Below the pieces are notes generated by a model, which worked only from the letters and a program-made list of their open reading frames with translations, searched no databases and had not been told where the DNA came from. 11,463 nucleotides of DNA from Candidatus Neoflavobacterium equi (GTDB lineage: Bacteria > Bacteroidota > Bacteroidia > Flavobacteriales > Flavobacteriaceae). A program made the translations under genes and the position numbers. Of this stretch, positions 7,838-11,463 are shown one piece after another (the stretch's first letter is position 1; each line of letters starts with the position of its first letter). The stretch is taken from positions 1-11,463 of the forward strand of contig JAGHSS010000366.1 of assembly GCA_018065745.1 (NCBI GenBank), read 5' to 3'.

Positions 7838-8041
7838 TTATACCCTTCCTTTAAGTGCATTGAAAACCCATGCGTTGGCAAAAAATCCAATTCCAACAGC
7901 AACAAATCCCCAGCCTGCAACATCGTTATATCTAAAGGCACCAAGGCAAATCAACAGTATTCCCATCAAGAGCATAATTAAAGTAGCCCAACCGAGAACG
8001 GTATTTTTATTCATCATTTTTTTACTTTCTTTATCTTTCAT
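7838..8041 (-). CDS. Small two-helix membrane protein, CAL67264-like
   Basis: This 67-residue protein has two hydrophobic segments, about 15-36 (TVLGWATLIMLLMGILLICLGAF) and 41-61 (VAGWGFVAVGIGFFANAWVF), joined by a short FRYND turn and ending in the polar NALKGRV. I recognise it as the short flavobacterial membrane protein family I know as CAL67264; the name is from memory and no function is established. Family members usually begin near NKNTVLGW, so Met9 or Met10 (codons near 8017 and 8014) may be the true start instead of the ATG at 8041. On the minus strand GATATTTG (8061-8068) is one base off the -7 consensus with TTG 22 nt upstream (8091-8093), a possible promoter between it and holA. 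It ends at the shared terminator with the convergent lipoprotein. Confidence 0.8.
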   Translation of the reverse strand: MKDKESKKMMNKNTVLGWATLIMLLMGILLICLGAFRYNDVAGWGFVAVGIGFFANAWVFNALKGRV

Positions 8042-8119
8042 AATCGTATTTTGTGGGACACAAATATCTAAAATTTAATGGAATTACACACAAATTTTAT
8101 GTAACCTTTTAATTTTTAA

Positions 8120-9118
8120 CTATGCGAACACGCGAAACAGCATCTCTTTAAGAAAATCATTGTGAGAAACAGTACCCACATCATACCCTTTGGTTTGACA
8201 GTCTAAAATATGCAAATCAGCAATGATTTTTGACACCTTTTTTGGTGGGAAATTCTTTGCTGCCAATTGAATGTCTTTGACAAAATAAGGACTCATTTTC
8301 AATGCAGTAGCCGCCTGTGATTTGTCTTTTAGCGAGTGATAAATCATCACTTTTTTAAAGTGGTAGAACAGAGAACTGATCACGACAAATACAGGATTTG
8401 AACTTGGATCTTTAGAAAAGTGATTGACAATTCTGTACGCTTTTTCTACCTGCATCTGATTGATGGCATTGATCAACTCAAAATTGTTGTAATCCTTACT
8501 GAAACCAATGTTCTCTTCAATCACCTGTGATGTTACAGCTTCTCCAGGTTTTAAGATAATAGACAATTTGTCAATCTCTGACGATATCCTATTTAAATCT
8601 GTACCCAAAAATTCAATCAACATCGCCTGAGCTTTGGGCTCTATGGTTAGTTTTTTTGATTTCAAAACACGGGTCATCCACGCTCCTACCTGATTTTCAT
8701 ACAGCTTTTTACTCTCAAAAATATAATTGCCTTTCTTTAAAGCTTTGGCAATTTTTAATTTACCGTCTAATTTTTTGTATTTGTAACATATAACCAATAC
8801 TGTGGAAGGCTGTGGATTTTCTACATAAGACAACAAATCATTCAAAGAACCTTTCATGCTTTGCGCCTCTCTGACAATGATCACTTGTTTGTCTCCCAAC
8901 ATGGGAAACTTTTTTGCAGCCCCAACCAAAGTCAACACATTGGTATCTTCCCCATACATTACCATTTGATCAAAACCCTTTTGCTCTTCTGGCAACACAT
9001 GGTTTTCAATATACTCTGATATCTTGTCTATAAAGTAAGGTTCTTCCCCCATCAAAAAATAGATAGGTTGTATGTTCCCCGCTTTGATATCATTGACTAT
9101 CCTTGTTACTTCATCCAT
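8120..9118 (-). CDS. holA: DNA polymerase III, delta subunit (clamp loader)
   Basis: This 332-residue protein has the length and pattern of the delta subunit, which opens the beta sliding clamp and forms part of the clamp loader. The N-terminal half shows IQPIYFLMGEEPYFIDKISEYI (about 16-37), the degenerate AAA+ region where a P-loop would be; delta does not hydrolyse ATP. FPMLGDKQVIIVREAQ (71-86) and STVLVICYKYKKLDGKLK (about 105-122) continue that domain. The middle LTIEPKAQAMLIEFLGTDLNRISSEIDKL and the C-terminal helical collar (VVISSLFYHFKKVMIYHSL) are typical. It starts at ATG 9116-9118 and is transcribed head-to-head with the HsdR_N gene from a 58-nt gap; no exact TAnnTTTG box is seen on its own strand there. 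It ends TAG. Confidence 0.93.
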   Translation of the reverse strand: MDEVTRIVNDIKAGNIQPIYFLMGEEPYFIDKISEYIENHVLPEEQKGFDQMVMYGEDTNVLTLVGAAKKFPMLGDKQVIIVREAQSMKGSLNDLLSYVENPQPSTVLVICYKYKKLDGKLKIAKALKKGNYIFESKKLYENQVGAWMTRVLKSKKLTIEPKAQAMLIEFLGTDLNRISSEIDKLSIILKPGEAVTSQVIEENIGFSKDYNNFELINAINQMQVEKAYRIVNHFSKDPSSNPVFVVISSLFYHFKKVMIYHSLKDKSQAATALKMSPYFVKDIQLAAKNFPPKKVSKIIADLHILDCQTKGYDVGTVSHNDFLKEMLFRVFA

Positions 9119-9164
9119 AGGGCGTTTTTATATATTCTGTGTTATTATATTTTAAAATTGAAAG

Positions 9165-9172
9165 TATATTTG
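9165..9172 (+). promoter_or_regulatory. -7 element, nearly leaderless start
   Basis: TATATTTG matches TAnnTTTG exactly and ends only 4 nt before the ATG at 9177. No exact TTG is present at -33; GTT at 9141-9143 is the nearest weak candidate. Transcription would start at or within a few bases of the start codon. Confidence 0.6.
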
Positions 9173-9176
9173 CAGT

Positions 9177-9611
9177 ATGCAACAGTTGAATTTCCCCAAA
9201 TACACGTTTAGGTTCAAAAATAGTGAAAATAAAATTGCTATATTTGATGAAATACGTAAAAAATTTGTCGTCCTGAATCCTGAGGAATGGGTCAGACAGC
9301 ATGTGCTACAGTATTTACTTCTGGACAAAAAATACCCAAAATCTCATATAAACGTTGAAAAAATCGTGAAAATTAACGGTCAAAACAAAAGATATGACTT
9401 GGTTGTTTTTCATCCGGACGGCAGCATCTTCCTCTTGGTGGAATGCAAGGCGCCAGAAGTGAAAATCACCCAACATACCTTTGATCAAATTGCGCGTTAC
9501 AACGGCATTTTACAAGCAGATTACCTCATGGTAACTAATGGTTTAAATCACTATTTTTGTAAACTAGATTACGAAAACCAAAAATACACTTTTTTAAAAG
9601 ATATTCCTTAA
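9177..9611 (+). CDS. Stand-alone HsdR_N-domain PD-(D/E)xK protein
   Basis: This 144-residue protein matches the N-terminal nuclease domain of type I restriction HsdR subunits (HSDR_N_2 type) without helicase or other domains. The nuclease core is visible as RYDLVVFHPDGSIFLLVECKAP: Asp74, then Glu89-Cys90-Lys91, fitting D...(D/E)xK. The following THTFDQIARYN-like segment (QHTFDQIARYNG, 99-110) and ADYLMVTNGLNHYFC (114-128) are typical of the domain. Its N-terminus MQQLNFPKYTFRFKNSENK and PEEWVRQHVLQYLL agree with flavobacterial homologues as I remember them, supporting this start. No HsdM, HsdS or methylase is near. It is divergent from holA and leads the next two genes by 2 nt. Nuclease activity is inferred from retained residues; the biological role is unknown and a classic restriction role is unlikely without partners. 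Confidence 0.88.
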   Translation: MQQLNFPKYTFRFKNSENKIAIFDEIRKKFVVLNPEEWVRQHVLQYLLLDKKYPKSHINVEKIVKINGQNKRYDLVVFHPDGSIFLLVECKAPEVKITQHTFDQIARYNGILQADYLMVTNGLNHYFCKLDYENQKYTFLKDIP

Positions 9612-9613
9612 AC

Positions 9614-10528
9614 ATGATCAAACATCACATAAAATGCATCGCCTGCTTGGCTTTAAGCGCCTTGGCATGGAACTGTTCTGATAAAAAAGAATTCAAAGTA
9701 GATGAAAAAAACTCCACTTCAAACGGGATAACATACAATTACCCGCATGAAACCAAAGAAGTACATTTAAAAAACATAGCATCGTTTAAATTGGAATTGG
9801 AAAAAGAACTTGCTTCTGCAAATCCAGACCAAGCCAATGCGTTGTATGAAAAATATTCAGAGTTGTTGATCAAAGAGCTGACGTCTCTCAATTATGCAGA
9901 CCAAGAAACTTTGGATCAATACGTCAACTATTTGGACGGTCAGTTGCCTGACTCCATCACTAAAAAGCAAGCGCTATTTAAAGAGTCCAAGATTGAGTAT
10001 TGGTATGAAGGTGAAGGCATGTATTCCCTGCAATTCTTCCACAATTATTTCTATGAAATTTTCAAAGACAAGGTCACTCCAGACTTAAAGGAATTCTTGT
10101 ACATCAAATCTGAAGAAGACAAGATTCTCTTTTTGAACGACTCCAACATCACCGTTCCTTGGAAGGTGATTCGCAGCCGTGTGCTTACCTGGGATAATTT
10201 CATCAAAAAATACCCCCTATCAAGATACAACGCCATGGCAAAGGAAATTTATGCCTTTTACATGAGTTGCTACCTGATTGGAACAGACAACACTTTGACC
10301 TTTGAATATGACACTAGAAAATTATATCCAGAAGTAAAAGCAGATTTTGAGGAGTTAATTGCAGAGAATCCAGAAACCTGGAGTGCAGCATTGACAGAGA
10401 ATTTTAAGAATTACTACCTTCAGGTCTATCCAAAAGTTACAGATCCAGAAGCGTTTTTCACCACCATGAAAACGTATGTACACTCACAATTAGCAACCAA
10501 TATCAACGACCACGATCACGATGAATAA
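9614..10528 (+). CDS. Unknown lipoprotein with acidic His-Asp tail
   Basis: I do not recognise a named family. The 304-residue product starts with a lipoprotein-like signal, MIKHHIKCIACLALSALAWNC, giving Cys21. The lipobox LAWNC is unusual because Trp-Asn precedes the cysteine where Ala/Gly/Ser are normal. The residues after it, SDKKEFKVDEK, are charged, somewhat like Bacteroidota surface-export signals. The mature part is mostly helical and rich in Tyr, Phe, Lys and Glu (LYEKYSELLIKELTSLNY, RYNAMAKEIYAFYMSCYLIG), with no enzyme motif I can name. It ends NDHDHDE, a short His/Asp run that could bind metal. It begins 2 nt after the HsdR_N stop and overlaps the glycosyltransferase start by 8 nt, so it is probably co-translated with both. 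Confidence 0.85.
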   Translation: MIKHHIKCIACLALSALAWNCSDKKEFKVDEKNSTSNGITYNYPHETKEVHLKNIASFKLELEKELASANPDQANALYEKYSELLIKELTSLNYADQETLDQYVNYLDGQLPDSITKKQALFKESKIEYWYEGEGMYSLQFFHNYFYEIFKDKVTPDLKEFLYIKSEEDKILFLNDSNITVPWKVIRSRVLTWDNFIKKYPLSRYNAMAKEIYAFYMSCYLIGTDNTLTFEYDTRKLYPEVKADFEELIAENPETWSAALTENFKNYYLQVYPKVTDPEAFFTTMKTYVHSQLATNINDHDHDE

Positions 10529-11463
10529 ATTTGCCATTGTCATATTGAATTGGAACGGTGTTAAACTACTGGATCAATTTTTACCCGCTGTAGTCAATTA
10601 CAGTGCTGATGCTAAAATATACATAGCAGACAACGCTTCTACAGATGAATCCATAGCCTTTGTCACTAAAAACTACCCCAATATCACCCTGTTGAAAAAC
10701 AGTCAAAATTTGGGATATGCCCAAGGGTACAACCAGGCATTAGCACAGGTAAACGAACCCTATTTATGTTTGCTAAATTCAGACATTGAAGTTACACCGT
10801 CATGGCTTGATGCTGTTAAAGAACGTTTTGAAAAGCAACCAGAAACAGGGATTATACAACCTAAAATATTAGATTTTAAAGACAAAACATACTTTGAATA
10901 TGCTGGAGCCGCAGGAGGATTCATAGACCGTTTTGGATTTCCATTTTGCAGAGGACGCGTTTTTGAGACCCTTGAAAAAGATGAAAACCAATACCACAGC
11001 GCTCCCATTTTTTGGGCTTCTGGTGCATGTATGTTTATCAGGAAAGAAACTTTTGATCAATTGGGTGGCTTTGACCCCATCTTCTTTGCGCATCAAGAGG
11101 AGATTGATCTTTGCTGGCGTGCATTCAATGCTGGGATTGCAGTTTGGTATGAAAGTGGATCCACGGTTTACCATGTTGGCGGAGCCACATTAAACAAGGC
11201 AAACGCTCAAAAAACATATTTAAATTTCAGAAACTCACTGTGCATGATGGCTAAAAATTTGCCGTCAAGTCAACTCTTACCTATAATCTTTGCCAGATTG
11301 TGTATGGACGGTGTTGCAGGAGTAAAATTTATGTTTGAAGGCAAATTCAAACACTTATGGGCGGTGTTCACATCACATTTTGGTTTTTATGCCCTGCTAC
11401 CCAAAATGTTATCGAAAAGAACGGGTAAAAACAAAACAAAATATTACAATAGGAATTCTGTAG
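10521..11463 (+). CDS. Family 2 glycosyltransferase, 3'-partial
   Basis: The frame opens at ATG 10521-10523, overlapping the lipoprotein stop by 8 nt, and stays open to the right edge (314 residues; the final TAG-looking bases are out of frame). It is a GT-A fold, rhamnosyltransferase-like enzyme that transfers a sugar from a nucleotide donor, probably in cell-surface polysaccharide synthesis. Motifs are FAIVILNWNG (4-13), IADNAS (35-40) with Asp37, the NSD form of the metal-binding DxD in LLNSDIEV (84-91), FWASGACMFIRKE (164-176), the acceptor-site HQEEIDLCWRA (191-201) and VYHVGGATL (216-224). Family members are about 330-350 residues, so only a short C-terminus is missing. There is no long membrane segment, only moderately hydrophobic stretches near 250-290, consistent with a peripheral membrane enzyme. 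Sugar and acceptor cannot be told from sequence. Confidence 0.93.
   Translation, partial: MNKFAIVILNWNGVKLLDQFLPAVVNYSADAKIYIADNASTDESIAFVTKNYPNITLLKNSQNLGYAQGYNQALAQVNEPYLCLLNSDIEVTPSWLDAVKERFEKQPETGIIQPKILDFKDKTYFEYAGAAGGFIDRFGFPFCRGRVFETLEKDENQYHSAPIFWASGACMFIRKETFDQLGGFDPIFFAHQEEIDLCWRAFNAGIAVWYESGSTVYHVGGATLNKANAQKTYLNFRNSLCMMAKNLPSSQLLPIIFARLCMDGVAGVKFMFEGKFKHLWAVFTSHFGFYALLPKMLSKRTGKNKTKYYNRNSV

Noticed and set aside
9177..9611. Remnant of a type I restriction-modification system
   Set aside because: No HsdM, HsdS or helicase fragments flank it, and the 144-residue protein has its own natural start, stop and promoter, so it looks like a complete stand-alone family.
11461..11463. TAG at the window end as the glycosyltransferase stop codon
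   Set aside because: It is out of frame: the codon is GTA at 11460-11462, so the gene continues beyond the window.

Overview
The window looks like chromosomal DNA from a flavobacterium (Bacteroidota, Flavobacteriaceae). The evidence is AT-rich DNA, starts without Shine-Dalgarno sequences, at least three exact matches to the Bacteroidota -7 promoter element TAnnTTTG, Bacteroidota-type lipoproteins, and gene neighbours familiar from flavobacteria (pyrR-pyrB-rnz, holA beside an HsdR_N protein). No CRISPR array, insertion sequence, tRNA or rRNA was seen, and no gene-free stretch exceeds 300 bases.

Layout. (1) Positions 2-445 (+): the 3' part of a DUF6428-type gene, usually linked to arsenic/metal-response clusters. 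It is cut by an in-frame TAA at 284-286, but its cysteine-rich C-terminus is intact downstream. (2) Positions 471-582 (+): a structured intergenic element resembling the flavobacterial Flavo-1 RNA motif. (3) Positions 609-4489 (-): six tightly packed genes, in transcription order pyrR, pyrB, a membrane-anchored unknown, a STAS-like small protein, rnz and pdxH. They link pyrimidine synthesis, tRNA 3' processing and vitamin B6 cofactor supply. (4) Positions 4561-6278 (-): a YbiT-like ABC-F translation factor with its own strong terminator and an almost ideal promoter. (5) Positions 6350-7823 (+): a divergently transcribed lipoprotein with a thioredoxin-like domain lacking CxxC, ending at a 20-bp perfect inverted repeat. 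(6) Positions 7838-9118 (-): a 67-residue two-helix membrane protein and holA (DNA polymerase III delta). (7) Positions 9165-11463 (+): head-to-head with holA, a stand-alone HsdR_N/PD-(D/E)xK protein, a lipoprotein and a family 2 glycosyltransferase that runs off the window. These three are spaced 2 nt and then overlap by 8 nt, so they are probably co-transcribed.

Most of the region is housekeeping. The points most worth a second look are the interrupted DUF6428 gene, the structured RNA element, the paired loss of one nucleotide site in the ABC-F protein, the redox-dead thioredoxin-fold lipoprotein, the nearly leaderless promoter of the HsdR_N gene, and the unexplained hsdR_N-lipoprotein-GT2 unit.
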